A DNA stretch of 64,000 nucleotides, taken from NCBI GenBank assembly GCA_964540895.1, contig CAZIOP010000001.1:1-64000 (forward strand), read 5' to 3'. This document shows, piece by piece, positions 41,813 to 51,694 of this stretch. Made by a program: the position numbers and the translations under genes. The notes beneath the pieces were generated by a model. It had not been told where the DNA came from and searched no databases. It saw only the letters and a program-made list of their open reading frames with translations. How positions within the stretch are numbered: position 1 is the first letter of the stretch; every line of letters begins with the position of its first letter. This stretch comes from Patescibacterium sp964540895 (GTDB lineage Bacteria > Patescibacteriota > Patescibacteriia > Patescibacteriales > Patescibacteriaceae).

Positions 41813-42280
41813 ATGGATATTATTTCCCATGCCTTGTTAACCAATTTAGTATTTAAAGATGCTCCAACCACGCAACGGTTAGTGGCCACAGCCTTTGGTG
41901 TATTACCAGATTTAGTTAGCTTTGGTCCGATGTTTAATACTTTGTTTTTACGTAAAGTATTATTTTTTAAAAAACCACCACAGTCATTATTTCCGCCCTA
42001 TGTCATGAAACTCTATAATGTGTTTCATAGTTTAATCATTTGGTTAGCAGTTTTTTTCTTGTTATTAATTTTTGACTTTAAATGGTTAGCCATCGCAGTC
42101 TGTGGGTGGGGTTTTCATATTTTGATAGATATTTTTACTCATTCTAATCGAGCTTTTCCAACACCAATATTATGGCCAGTTTCTAAATTCCATTTCTCTG
42201 GTATCAGTTGGTCTAATAAATGGTTTATTCTCTTTAACTACCTAATGATTCTGTTCTTATATATCTTTTTTTACTTTTAA
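41813..42280 (+). CDS. Membrane protein with His/Asp pattern, YdjM-like
   Basis: 155 aa. About four transmembrane helices. The MDIISHALLTNL start, GVLPDL (near 29-34), YNVFHSLIIW and GWGFHILIDIFTHSN form the His/Asp set shared with membrane-bound YdjM-like metal-dependent hydrolases. The activity is not established for the family. Co-transcribed with ruvB, 18 nt before it. Confidence 0.75.
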   Translation: MDIISHALLTNLVFKDAPTTQRLVATAFGVLPDLVSFGPMFNTLFLRKVLFFKKPPQSLFPPYVMKLYNVFHSLIIWLAVFFLLLIFDFKWLAIAVCGWGFHILIDIFTHSNRAFPTPILWPVSKFHFSGISWSNKWFILFNYLMILFLYIFFYF

Positions 42281-42298
42281 GTTACGATAACTCTGACT

Positions 42299-43285
42299 AT
42301 GGATTCCACACTATCACCCAAAATGAAAGAGGAAGATGCAGCTGAGATCGGACTGCGTCCGCGGCAGCTTACTGAATATATTGGCCAAGAACGGGTTAAG
42401 GAAAACCTGTTGATTTTAATTGAAGCTGCTAAAAAACGCAGTGAAGCAATTGATCATGTTTTGTTATACGGTGCACCAGGGTTAGGTAAGACAACGTTAG
42501 CTCATATAATTGCTCGTGAGTTAGGAGCTAATATCCGAGTGACGTCAGGCCCAGCTTTAGAAAAACCAGGTGACTTAGCTGCTATTCTCACTAATTTAAA
42601 TCCAGGTGATATTTTGTTTATTGATGAAATTCATCGTTTGCCGCGGATTGTTGAAGAAGTGTTATACCCAGCTATGGAAGACTATGGTTTAGATATTGTT
42701 ATTGGCAAAGGACCATCAGCGAAAATTTTACGACTTGATTTACCACGTTTTTCAATTATTGGGGCTACTACTCGGGTTAGTTTATTATCATCTCCATTAC
42801 GTGATCGTTTTGGTATGACGTATCATTTAGATTTTTATCAATTAGAAGATTTAGAAAAAATTATTGATCGCAGTGCACGTTTGCTAGGTATAGATTTAGA
42901 CCAAACATCAGCTGCGGCCATTGCTGCCCGAGCCCGACGTACACCTCGTTTAGCTAATCGCTTGTTACGTCGCGTACGAGATTATTGCGAAGTAAAAGCT
43001 GCTGGTATTATTGATGCTGAATTATCACACCAAGCCTTGGAGCTATTAGAAATTGATCCATTGGGCCTTGATCGCATCGATAGGAAAATTTTAGAAGTTA
43101 TTATTGATAAGTTCGCTGGTGGACCTGTTGGTATTAGTACAATTGCTGCGGCAACAGGTGAAGATTTAGCTACCATTGAAGAAGTGTATGAACCATACTT
43201 ATTACAGCTTGGTTTTTTAAATCGCACTATGCGTGGCCGAGAAGTAACTGAACTTGGCTATCGACATTTAGGTAAGACTAAATAA
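42299..43285 (+). CDS. ruvB: Holliday junction branch migration ATPase RuvB
   Basis: 328 aa. Walker A GAPGLGKTTLAH (about 59-70), Walker B ILFIDEIHRLP, sensor GATTR and Arg finger region SPLRDRFG, then a C-terminal winged helix (GGPVGISTIAAATGED) for DNA binding. It is the motor of the RuvAB complex; ruvA and ruvC are not in the window. No SD. Confidence 0.97.
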   Translation: MDSTLSPKMKEEDAAEIGLRPRQLTEYIGQERVKENLLILIEAAKKRSEAIDHVLLYGAPGLGKTTLAHIIARELGANIRVTSGPALEKPGDLAAILTNLNPGDILFIDEIHRLPRIVEEVLYPAMEDYGLDIVIGKGPSAKILRLDLPRFSIIGATTRVSLLSSPLRDRFGMTYHLDFYQLEDLEKIIDRSARLLGIDLDQTSAAAIAARARRTPRLANRLLRRVRDYCEVKAAGIIDAELSHQALELLEIDPLGLDRIDRKILEVIIDKFAGGPVGISTIAAATGEDLATIEEVYEPYLLQLGFLNRTMRGREVTELGYRHLGKTK

Positions 43286-43289
43286 CTAT

Positions 43290-43550
43290 ATGACGATTTC
43301 ATTACTGGTACTGTTAATTCCTTACATTATTTTCTTGTGTATCTGGGGATTTTTAAGTCTAGTTGGTTTTTATCATCTAGCTCGCTATGGCGGTCGTCAC
43401 TTGGGTACATATATTGTTGGATTATTATATATGGCTGGTTGTTTAGTATTACTGCAACTATCATATTCATATTTAGGCCATGTCGATTGGAACAGTACCA
43501 TAACAATACTGCCTGAAATATCAGCTAGTACAAATTTAGGTAATTATTAA
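43290..43550 (+). CDS. Small two-helix membrane protein
   Basis: 86 aa with two predicted transmembrane helices (about 4-27 and 43-63). It starts 4 nt after ruvB and ends 1 nt before the PH-domain gene, so it is in the same operon. Unknown function. Confidence 0.6.
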   Translation: MTISLLVLLIPYIIFLCIWGFLSLVGFYHLARYGGRHLGTYIVGLLYMAGCLVLLQLSYSYLGHVDWNSTITILPEISASTNLGNY

Positions 43551-43551
43551 T

Positions 43552-44139
43552 ATGTTATCTCTATATCGATTACCACAACCAATGGAAGGTGAAAAAGTTG
43601 TTCGTGTACTTCATCGTGATGTGTTTATTGCTATGAAGCGAGTGGCTTTGTTTGCGATATTGTTATTGCTACCCTTGCTTGTTTTTTTAGTAGTTAATGA
43701 ATCGTTAGTGGTTACTGAAAATTATAGTTGGGTGTTAGTACTTGTTTATATGGTTACCAGCGTCTACTTGTTATTTATCTGGCTACTATTTTTCTTTTCC
43801 ATTATTGATTACATTCTTGATGTTTGGATTATTACTGATCGACGTATTATTGATGTTCGTCAGAATGGTTTTTTCTCAAGAACTATATCTGAACAAATGT
43901 TGTCTAAGATTCAGGATATTACAAGCGATACAAATGGTTTTTGGGGAACTATGTGGGGCTATGGTAATTTGTCAGTGCAAACTGCTGGAGAGAAAAACAA
44001 ATTATTTTTTGAAGAAATTCCTGATCCCGAAGCAGTGAGAGACATGTTAATGAAATTAGCAGCCACTACTCCAATAATTTCACCGTATCATACAGAGCCC
44101 CCTGTAGCTTCAAAAGACCACACGCATGATGGTGTCTGA
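43552..44139 (+). CDS. PH-domain (bPH2-type) membrane protein
   Basis: 195 aa. Two transmembrane helices (about 27-45 and 58-80) are followed by a beta-rich domain beginning DVWIITDRRIIDVRQNGFFSR, the conserved start of bacterial PH-like domains, with LSKIQDITSDTNGFWGT. Function unknown. Its end overlaps the queA start by 14 nt in another frame. Confidence 0.82.
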   Translation: MLSLYRLPQPMEGEKVVRVLHRDVFIAMKRVALFAILLLLPLLVFLVVNESLVVTENYSWVLVLVYMVTSVYLLFIWLLFFFSIIDYILDVWIITDRRIIDVRQNGFFSRTISEQMLSKIQDITSDTNGFWGTMWGYGNLSVQTAGEKNKLFFEEIPDPEAVRDMLMKLAATTPIISPYHTEPPVASKDHTHDGV

Positions 44140-45184
44140 TTTTAATTATAATTTACCGGAAGAATTAATTGCTCAGTCACCAGTTTCACCTCGTGATCAT
44201 TCTCGTTTGCTTGTTGTGCATCACAAGACTAATCGTCTGGAACATCGACGCTTTTTTAATATTGTAGACTATCTTAATAAAGGTGATGTTTTAATAATCA
44301 ATGACTCCAAAGTTATTCCTGCACGATTACAGGGAAAGAAAAGAAGTGGAGGCAGTGTGGAAGTTTTTCTTTCTAAACAAGTGATGACTAAATCTCAAGA
44401 TAAGAAGAAAGAGATCTGGGAATGTTTGATAAAGGGAAAACGGATTGGCAAGGGAACTGAAATAATATTTAGTTCTAATTTCAAAGCGATAGTAGAGGAG
44501 AAAATTAATGATGTGTGGTTAGTTAGTTTTAATATTGCTGGGGAGAAGTTTAAAAAAGCGTTAGATCAATATGGGCAAACACCTTTACCGCCCTATATTC
44601 AAGCTAGAAGTAGTAATACCAAGAATCAATATCAAACGGTGTATGCCGATGATAGTAAAAAAGGTTCAGTAGCTGCTCCAACTGCAGGACTGCATTTTAC
44701 TCCGCGTCTTCTACGGCAATTAAAAAAGAAAGGAGTAATTATTAAAACGATAACTCTTCATGTTGGCCTTGGAACTTTTTTGCCTATTAGAGTTAGTGAT
44801 CCAAAAAAACATCAGATGCATGCTGAGTGGGTGACAGTATCAAAAGAAACCAAGAAAGAAATACAAGCAGCACGAAAAAGAAAGAATAAAGTCATAGCAG
44901 TTGGGACTACCTCAGCGAGATCATTAGAAGCGGCTTTCAAAGACTCCAATAAAAAGAATTTTTATCAAACAGATTTTAATAGTTTTGTTGATATATTTAT
45001 TTACCCTCCTTATAAGTTTAAAGCAATTGATGGTTTAATAACTAACTTTCATTTACCAAAATCAACTTTATTAATGTTGGTTTCAGCTTTAGTTGGTCGT
45101 AAGAAAATACTACAAGTCTATGAAGAAGCAATTAAAGAAAAATATCGATTTTTTAGTTTTGGGGATGCGATGCTTATTATATAG
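44126..45184 (+). CDS. queA: S-adenosylmethionine:tRNA ribosyltransferase-isomerase
   Basis: 352 aa. VSDFNYNLPEELIAQSPVSP at the start, NDSKVIPARLQGKK, AAPTAGLHFT and TTSARSLE near the C-terminus define QueA, which makes epoxyqueuosine in tRNA. Two ATGs (44126, 44129) are possible starts. No other queuosine genes are in the window. Last gene of the operon; the next gene has its own promoter. Confidence 0.96.
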   Translation: MMVSDFNYNLPEELIAQSPVSPRDHSRLLVVHHKTNRLEHRRFFNIVDYLNKGDVLIINDSKVIPARLQGKKRSGGSVEVFLSKQVMTKSQDKKKEIWECLIKGKRIGKGTEIIFSSNFKAIVEEKINDVWLVSFNIAGEKFKKALDQYGQTPLPPYIQARSSNTKNQYQTVYADDSKKGSVAAPTAGLHFTPRLLRQLKKKGVIIKTITLHVGLGTFLPIRVSDPKKHQMHAEWVTVSKETKKEIQAARKRKNKVIAVGTTSARSLEAAFKDSNKKNFYQTDFNSFVDIFIYPPYKFKAIDGLITNFHLPKSTLLMLVSALVGRKKILQVYEEAIKEKYRFFSFGDAMLII

Positions 45185-45203
45185 GTTAAAATATTAATAA
45201 ATC

Positions 45204-45232
45204 TTGACATTTTTCATATTTTCTTGTAATTT
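45204..45232 (+). promoter_or_regulatory. Promoter of the infB operon
   Basis: TTGACA, 17-nt spacer, TAATTT, ~40 nt before the infB ATG, with no SD. Confidence 0.6.
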
Positions 45233-45270
45233 TAAACAATAATTAAGTATATCTAATCTCGTTTTAAGCC

Positions 45271-47250
45271 ATGAACATCAGTGAACTAGCACGTATTCTA
45301 AAAATTCCACCTCAAGATCTTCGGGATAACCTCCCGAAGCTTGGTTTTGATATTGGTCAAAAGGCTATTAAGATCGATAATCATACCGCTAATAAGATTA
45401 TCCGTTCTTGGGGGATGCTCTCTCGTCGGTTAGCTTCACGTCGAGCTGCTGAACCAAAGGTTAAGTTGGTAGCCCCGGCAGATGTGACTGCTATTGCCGT
45501 CCCACCCTTTATCACAGTTAAAGATTTTTCAGCTTTAGTAAAACTTCCAATTAATAAAATTCTTGGTGAGCTCATGAAGAACAATATTTTTGCTTCCATG
45601 AATGAGAAAATTGATTTTGAAACAGCTGCTGTTATTGGTGCTGACTTAGGCGTTGAAGTTACACCAGCTAGTGATGAGACTACTGGATCAGAAACACAAT
45701 CAGCTCAAGATAAAATTAAGACATCGTTAATTGGAAATGAATCCACTACCTTAATGACACGTCCACCAGTGGTAGTTATTATGGGTCACGTTGACCATGG
45801 AAAAACAAAATTGCTTGATACTATTCGTCATACTGATGTAGTTGCTTCAGAAGCTGGCGGTATTACTCAACATATTGGTGCTTATCAAATTACTCATAAT
45901 GACAAAGCTATTACCTTTATTGACACCCCTGGTCATGAAGCTTTTACTGCCATGCGTAACCGCGGTGCCAAAGTCGCGGACTTAGCAGTATTAGTTGTTG
46001 CTGCTGACGATGGTGTTAAACCACAAACAGTAGAAGCCTATCGTATTATTGAAGCTGCTAAAATTCCATTTGTGGTAGCCATTAACAAGATTGATAAAAA
46101 CGACGCTAATGCTGAAAAGGTAAAACAGGAATTATCTTCCATGTTAAATATTCTAGTTGAAGATTGGGGTGGCAAAACAATTGCTGTACCATTGTCTGCT
46201 AAAACTGGGGAAGGTGTTCCAGCGTTACTTGATATGTTGTTGTTAATGACTGAGATGCAGGCAGACACATTAAAGGCTGATCCAAGCACTCCGGCTGTTG
46301 GAACAATTATTGAATCACGACTTGATAAAGGTGAAGGAGCAATTGCTACAGTACTAGTACAAAATGGAACATTACATGTTGGTGATCCAATTATTTTCAA
46401 TGGTTTTGCTGCTGGTAAAGTTCGTTCTCTGAAAGATTTTACAGGTTCAACTGTTGATGAAGCTATACCAGGTACACCAGTTAAATTAATTGGTTTGAAA
46501 ACTGTACCAGAAGTAGGAGATATTTTAGAAGTTGGTGAAGGTGAAAAGAATAAGACGAAAAGTTACAGTGCCACTCGTCAATCAGTGGTGACTCCAACTA
46601 TTGAAACAGATACAAATGACGAAACTGAACCAGTGGAAACTATTGCATTGATTATTAAAAGCGACATGTTGGGTTCAGGTGAAGCAATTGAAAACTCTTT
46701 ATCAAAAATTGATACACAAGGAGTACGAGTAAAAATTATTAGCAAAGGTCTTGGTAATATTACTGAAGGTGATATCTTGCGAGCCGAAACTAATGGAGCT
46801 AAGATTTTTGGTTTTAATGTTAAAACATCACCGCAAGCAGATATGTTAGCTCGCGATAAGAATGTTTCTGTTAAGTTATATAAAGTTATTTACGATTTGA
46901 TTAACGATGTTAAAACCACGATTCAAGAATTAGTTAAACCAGAAGTAGAGCGAGTTGATTTAGGTCGTTTGAAAGTAATAGCTATCTTCCGTACAGAACC
47001 AAAAATGCAGATTATTGGTGGTCGAGTTCTAGATGGTGAAATTAAAGCTAATGCTTTTGTGGAAGTAATGCGTGAAAAAGAATTGATTGGTGAAGGTAAA
47101 ATCACCAGCTTGCAGAGTGCTAAGGTTGAAGTACAACGAGTAGAAACTAATCAAGAATGTGGTATGCGTTTTGAAGGTAAAGCAATCATTGAAGAAGGTG
47201 ATATTTTAGCTTTTTACGAAGAAAAGCAAATTATCAAAAAAGTAGGTTAA
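45271..47250 (+). CDS. infB: Translation initiation factor IF-2
   Basis: 659 aa, a short bacterial form with a reduced N-terminal region (~165 aa) before the G domain. G1 GHVDHGKT (from residue 172), G3 DTPGHEAF, G4 NKID; then domain II (GDPIIFNGFAAGKVRS) and the C-terminal fMet-tRNA-binding domains. Directs initiator tRNA to the 30S subunit. First gene of the infB-rbfA-nrnA cluster, the canonical order. No SD. Confidence 0.97.
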   Translation: MNISELARILKIPPQDLRDNLPKLGFDIGQKAIKIDNHTANKIIRSWGMLSRRLASRRAAEPKVKLVAPADVTAIAVPPFITVKDFSALVKLPINKILGELMKNNIFASMNEKIDFETAAVIGADLGVEVTPASDETTGSETQSAQDKIKTSLIGNESTTLMTRPPVVVIMGHVDHGKTKLLDTIRHTDVVASEAGGITQHIGAYQITHNDKAITFIDTPGHEAFTAMRNRGAKVADLAVLVVAADDGVKPQTVEAYRIIEAAKIPFVVAINKIDKNDANAEKVKQELSSMLNILVEDWGGKTIAVPLSAKTGEGVPALLDMLLLMTEMQADTLKADPSTPAVGTIIESRLDKGEGAIATVLVQNGTLHVGDPIIFNGFAAGKVRSLKDFTGSTVDEAIPGTPVKLIGLKTVPEVGDILEVGEGEKNKTKSYSATRQSVVTPTIETDTNDETEPVETIALIIKSDMLGSGEAIENSLSKIDTQGVRVKIISKGLGNITEGDILRAETNGAKIFGFNVKTSPQADMLARDKNVSVKLYKVIYDLINDVKTTIQELVKPEVERVDLGRLKVIAIFRTEPKMQIIGGRVLDGEIKANAFVEVMREKELIGEGKITSLQSAKVEVQRVETNQECGMRFEGKAIIEEGDILAFYEEKQIIKKVG

Positions 47251-47254
47251 TTAT

Positions 47255-47578
47255 ATGTCACGAATGGACCAAGTTAATGCCACCCTTCAGCAGGAGTTGG
47301 CTTTTTTAGTGGCTGAATATATTCATATTAAAGGTGGATTAGTAACCATTGTTTGGGTTGACTGTACGAGAGATTTACGAGAAGCCACGGTTGGTGTTTC
47401 AGTCTTACCAGAAAAGTTTGCCGGTACAGTGCTTGGACAACTGCGTCAAAAGTCAGGTATTTTTGCTTCACATTTACGAAAACGTATTAAGATGAAACGA
47501 CTCCCTTCATTTAATTGGTCACTTGATACTACTGAAAGTAATGCAGCTGTTCTTGAAGATATTTTTAAGACTTTGTGA
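47255..47578 (+). CDS. rbfA: Ribosome-binding factor A
   Basis: 107 aa. It has the KH-like RbfA fold: VNATLQQELAFLVAEY, VTIVWVDCTRDLREATVGVS and the C-terminal DTTESNAAVLEDIF. It acts in 30S maturation. It lies 4 nt after infB. Its TGA overlaps the GTG start of the next gene. Confidence 0.93.
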   Translation: MSRMDQVNATLQQELAFLVAEYIHIKGGLVTIVWVDCTRDLREATVGVSVLPEKFAGTVLGQLRQKSGIFASHLRKRIKMKRLPSFNWSLDTTESNAAVLEDIFKTL

Positions 47579-48543
47579 ACAATCCCTTATATCAACAAGT
47601 TATTGAGCACATTACTAACGCTCAGAAGATTTTATTAATTACACACATCTCGCCTGATGGTGATGCTTTGGGGTCACTTGGTTTTATGTGTGAATGGGTT
47701 TCGTCACTTAGCAAAGAATATGTTGCCTATACTGCTGGACCACTGCCATCAACTTTGTCTTTTTTACCTAATTATCATGACATCATAACTGACAAAACAA
47801 AGATTGATATAACTACCTTTGATTTAATCATTAGTTTAGATTGCGGAAGTTTGGCACGAACCAATTTAGTGGAAGAAATTAGCCAGCGAAATGCCAACCA
47901 ATTTTTTATAGAAATTGATCACCATCCTTCAGTTGAAAAAGTATCTGATTTAGAAATACGTGAAACTAGTGCGGCTGCCACGGCTGAAATTTTATATAAT
48001 ATATCTCATATGGCTGGTGTACGGTTAACACCAAATATGGCTCATTGTTTGTTAACAGGTATTTTGACTGATACAGGTAATTTTTCTTTTTCAGTGACTA
48101 GCGAACATACGATTGCAGCAGCTGCACGTATGTTATTGGGTGGAGCTAGTTTAGCTAAGATTATTGATCGAACCTGGCGAACCAAGCGGTTACCTGATTT
48201 AAAATTATGGGGTTTAGCTCTGTCTCGATTAGAGCGTTTACCTCATTATGGTGTTACCTACACTAGATTATCAGCTACTGATTTGATAAACAGTGAGAGT
48301 GATCATGAAGCCTTAGAGGGTTTGCCTGAATTTATCTCAGCTTTGCCCGATACCTTAGCTATTATGGTTTTATTTGATGATGAGAAAGGTATGATTCATG
48401 GTAATTTGCGAACGACACGACATGATATTGATGTTGGTGCTTTAGCCAGAAAATTAGGTGGCGGTGGTCATCGTAAAGCCGCCGGCTTTAGTTTAACTGG
48501 TAGATTAGTACAGAGAAATAATAGCTGGAGGGTTGAAACTTAG
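47575..48543 (+). CDS. nrnA: DHH-family phosphoesterase (NrnA-type oligoribonuclease/pAp phosphatase)
   Basis: 322 aa, GTG start in a 4-nt GTGA overlap with rbfA. The DHH motifs are HISPDGDALGS, DCGS, IDHHPS and LTGILTDTGNF; the DHHA1 domain ends LARKLGGGGHRKAAGF. NrnA degrades nanoRNAs and dephosphorylates pAp, the last step of RNA turnover. Confidence 0.92.
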   Translation: MNNPLYQQVIEHITNAQKILLITHISPDGDALGSLGFMCEWVSSLSKEYVAYTAGPLPSTLSFLPNYHDIITDKTKIDITTFDLIISLDCGSLARTNLVEEISQRNANQFFIEIDHHPSVEKVSDLEIRETSAAATAEILYNISHMAGVRLTPNMAHCLLTGILTDTGNFSFSVTSEHTIAAAARMLLGGASLAKIIDRTWRTKRLPDLKLWGLALSRLERLPHYGVTYTRLSATDLINSESDHEALEGLPEFISALPDTLAIMVLFDDEKGMIHGNLRTTRHDIDVGALARKLGGGGHRKAAGFSLTGRLVQRNNSWRVET

Positions 48544-48572
48544 CCTCAGAAAGGCTACAGTTATAGATATCT

Positions 48573-50270
48573 ATGTCCATGATTACTGAAAAAAGTGAAG
48601 ACAATGAAGTCTTAACCGTTACCCCGGGAGCCAAGAAAATTTTCCAAGCCTTATATTTGGAACAACATCCAACTCATAGCGATGATGAAAGCACGCCTCG
48701 CTTACAAGTTTCGGATTTGATTTCCAAGATGGCTTTTTATTATGAAAAAATTCGTAATTCAGTACACTACTCTGAAGAACATTTGTTACGTAAAGAAGCA
48801 ATTTTTAGAATTCTTAAACGCCAGTTAGTAATTGAAGGTTCAATGCGAGGAGTACGAGCTGAAGATAGTCGAACCTTGGCCCATCATTTATTAATTGAAT
48901 TAATTCGAGCTGGGTATTTACCTAATAATAAACTACCGGAAACCAAAGTTGATGAAGTTGCCTCATTAATTAACAAGTATGTATCATTACGAACCTTAGC
49001 GTTATCTGACTCAGTCAGTCAGTTTAACTTTTTTTCTAACAGCAATAAGGCAGATGAGCGTTTTGAAAATCGAGCTGAGTTAACAAACTGGTTAGTAGGA
49101 CTTGCCTCAGCTGAGATTGAAGAGCATATTGGTTTTAATCAAGCTACTCGTACTATAGTATTAGCAATGTATCGAATGCTGGAGAAACGAGTTGAGCTAC
49201 CGCCGGTGTTACCCTATAAAAATGATTTACCAATACAAATTTACGTGGCCATATATCGTAATCTACTGAAGTTTGATGATGACATGTTGTCACTCATAAT
49301 GTTTAGATATTATAACGCTGATTGGCAAACAGTTTCTGAGCCTTCATTAAAAAAGATTGCCGCTCAATTACCTGTACTAAAGCGGATTATTGATGCTCAA
49401 CTGACACATCCCTTATCATCTCAACTTAATAGAATTTCGAAAACCTATACAGTATATTTTAAAATTTTAGAAGATGTAGTACGAGAAGACCCAGTTGGTA
49501 TTTATGAGAGCTTTAATGAAGATCCGAAATTATTTGATCGCAAGATTAAGTTAGCATGTAAGAAGAGATATAATCAGGCCCGTAATACACTCTGGCGATC
49601 AGCCATGCGTAGTATTATTTATATTTTGTTAACTAAATCAGTTTTAGTGGTGATTCTTGAAGTACCAGCCACTCAATTTTTTGGAGAAGTAATTAATTTT
49701 CTTTCATTAGCTATTAATATTTCTTTTCCGGCTATATTAATCTTTTTGTCAGCGTTATTTATTAGGTTGCCAGGTGAAGATAATACCGAACGGATTATTG
49801 CTGGCATAGGAGAAATTGTCTTTAATGAAAAAAAACGTTCAGCTATCAAACTTCGTAAACCACGAGGTCGTCATCCAGTTATGAACGTTATATTTACGTT
49901 AATTTACACTGTCACATTCTTTGTATCATTTGGTTTAACGGTTTGGTTCCTCGAGGTTATTCATTTTAGTTGGGTTAGTGTAATTATTTTCTTGTTCTTT
50001 TTGGCGTTTGCCAGTTATTTTATTATTAAAATTCGTCGCACCGCTAAAGAATGGATCGTGGTGGAGAAGCGTGAAAATATTGTTGGTTTCATGATCGACT
50101 TTTTCTCAGTACCAATTGTGGCGACTGGTAAATGGTTATCAAGTAAGTTTGATCGCTTAAATGTCTTCGCCTTTATTTTAGACTTCATTGTTGAAGCTCC
50201 GTTTAAGGTCTTTGTGGAAATTGCTGAGCAGTGGACCAGATACGTCAAAGAAAGAAAAGAAGAGTTGTAG
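48573..50270 (+). CDS. Large membrane protein, unknown (CPR-type conserved)
   Basis: 565 aa. A ~340-aa soluble, helical N-terminal region (LSDSVSQFN near 145) is followed by four predicted transmembrane segments between about 345 and 490 (ILLTKSVLVVILEVPA; IFTLIYTVTFFVSFGLTVWFL) and a C-terminal basic region. No catalytic motif is recognised. Conserved position between nrnA and cvpA suggests a core envelope role. Confidence 0.7.
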   Translation: MSMITEKSEDNEVLTVTPGAKKIFQALYLEQHPTHSDDESTPRLQVSDLISKMAFYYEKIRNSVHYSEEHLLRKEAIFRILKRQLVIEGSMRGVRAEDSRTLAHHLLIELIRAGYLPNNKLPETKVDEVASLINKYVSLRTLALSDSVSQFNFFSNSNKADERFENRAELTNWLVGLASAEIEEHIGFNQATRTIVLAMYRMLEKRVELPPVLPYKNDLPIQIYVAIYRNLLKFDDDMLSLIMFRYYNADWQTVSEPSLKKIAAQLPVLKRIIDAQLTHPLSSQLNRISKTYTVYFKILEDVVREDPVGIYESFNEDPKLFDRKIKLACKKRYNQARNTLWRSAMRSIIYILLTKSVLVVILEVPATQFFGEVINFLSLAINISFPAILIFLSALFIRLPGEDNTERIIAGIGEIVFNEKKRSAIKLRKPRGRHPVMNVIFTLIYTVTFFVSFGLTVWFLEVIHFSWVSVIIFLFFLAFASYFIIKIRRTAKEWIVVEKRENIVGFMIDFFSVPIVATGKWLSSKFDRLNVFAFILDFIVEAPFKVFVEIAEQWTRYVKERKEEL

Positions 50271-50279
50271 GACTGCTCT

Positions 50280-50795
50280 ATGGTTATATTTGATGTCATT
50301 GTTATCGTTATCTTAGCCGGTTTTGTTTTTTACGGCTTTTTTTTCGGCCTGATTCGAACGGTTGGGATGTTAGCTGGAATTTTAGTTGGTGCTTGGTTAG
50401 CTTCGCAATTATATCTCCCAGTCTTTAGTTGGATTAGTAAGTGGTGGCCAGGTAATCCTAATATTGGAAAGTTAGTCTGCTTTATTATTTGTTTTTCAAT
50501 TATTAGTCACTTGGTTAGTTGGTTGTTTATTTTATTTGAACAGGCGTTTAAGTTGGCGACCATCATTCCTTTTCTCAAAACTATTAATCGTTTACTGGGT
50601 GCCTTATTTGGTTTTGTAGAAGGCGCATTGGCTTTAGGGTTAGTATTATATGTAGCGGGACGATATGTACCAAGTGGTTTAGCTTTAGCAAAATGGTTAG
50701 ATAGTTCAGCTATTGTTTCTTTCTTGGTAAGTTTTTCAAAAATTTTAGCTCCTATGCTACCCGAGTTGTATAAGAAGATACAGTCTATTATTTAA
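50280..50795 (+). CDS. cvpA: CvpA-family membrane protein
   Basis: 171 aa with four transmembrane helices in the CvpA pattern: FDVIVIVILAGFVFYGFFFG, RTVGMLAGILVG, and GALFGFVEGALALGLVL. CvpA proteins are linked to envelope homeostasis and, in some bacteria, colicin V production. It lies 3 nt before tatD. Confidence 0.85.
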   Translation: MVIFDVIVIVILAGFVFYGFFFGLIRTVGMLAGILVGAWLASQLYLPVFSWISKWWPGNPNIGKLVCFIICFSIISHLVSWLFILFEQAFKLATIIPFLKTINRLLGALFGFVEGALALGLVLYVAGRYVPSGLALAKWLDSSAIVSFLVSFSKILAPMLPELYKKIQSII

Positions 50796-50798
50796 TAT

Positions 50799-51641
50799 AT
50801 GTTTTTTGATACACATAGCCATGTTAACAGCGAGGCTTTTTTACATGATGCCGATACCGTTATTAAGCGTGCTCTAGAAGAAAATACTGGCGTAATTATT
50901 ATTGGTACTGATTACAAGTCATCAAAGAAAGCCCTTGAGCAGGCTAATAAATATCAAAATAGCGTCTGGGCTACTATTGGCTTACATCCTTTGTCACTGC
51001 AACCCTATACTGAAAAAATAGGTGATGAAGTAAAAACTATTCCAGCTGAGAAATTTAATGTAGATATGTATGCCACACTGGCTAAGTTTCCGAAAACTGT
51101 AGCTATTGGTGAAATTGGTTTGGACTATGCTTGGCGAGACACTGATACTGATCTTGAGGATTTAAAAAAAGAACAAAAAACTACTCTGATAGAGCAGTTG
51201 AAATTAGCAAGACGTTTTGATTTGCCAGTTGTGATTCATTGTCGTCAAGCTCATGATGATTTAGTTCCGCTACTTCAGGCTTTCCGTCAAGAATATAAAG
51301 ATAGCCTGCCCAAAGATCGACCGTGGGGCGTGATACATTGTTTTTCTGGAGATGAAAATCTAGCTTGGCAATATTTTAATCTTGGTTTGATTATTTCTTT
51401 TACCGGTTTGATTACCTTTAGTCAGCGCTGGGATGAATTAATACGTAAAGTACCGTTAGAGAAAATTATGATTGAAACAGATTCACCATATATGACACCA
51501 GAGCCTCATCGTGGCAAACGAAATGAACCAGTGCTAGTAAAATATGTTGCTCAAAGAATTGCTGAGATACGAGGTATAACTATCGAAAGAGTTGGCGAAG
51601 TAACTACGGCAAATTCTAAGTTGATATTTAAATTAAAATAA
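50799..51641 (+). CDS. tatD: TatD-family metal-dependent deoxyribonuclease
   Basis: 280 aa. FDTHSHVNSEAF (metal-binding HxH), IGEIGLDY, VIHCRQA, HCFSG and ETDSPYMTPEPHRGKRNEP are the TatD signature segments in order. It acts on DNA or RNA 3' ends. Last gene of the infB cluster. Confidence 0.94.
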   Translation: MFFDTHSHVNSEAFLHDADTVIKRALEENTGVIIIGTDYKSSKKALEQANKYQNSVWATIGLHPLSLQPYTEKIGDEVKTIPAEKFNVDMYATLAKFPKTVAIGEIGLDYAWRDTDTDLEDLKKEQKTTLIEQLKLARRFDLPVVIHCRQAHDDLVPLLQAFRQEYKDSLPKDRPWGVIHCFSGDENLAWQYFNLGLIISFTGLITFSQRWDELIRKVPLEKIMIETDSPYMTPEPHRGKRNEPVLVKYVAQRIAEIRGITIERVGEVTTANSKLIFKLK

Positions 51642-51675
51642 AAAAGCCGTCTGTAGAAGGATCTAGACGACTTTG
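51639..51675 (-). terminator. Terminator of the 51.7-kb islet
   Basis: An AGCCGTCT/AGACGACT 8-bp stem with two mismatches, followed on the minus strand by TTTTTT. Confidence 0.7.
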
Positions 51676-51694
51676 AGTAGAGCAAATTTGCTCC

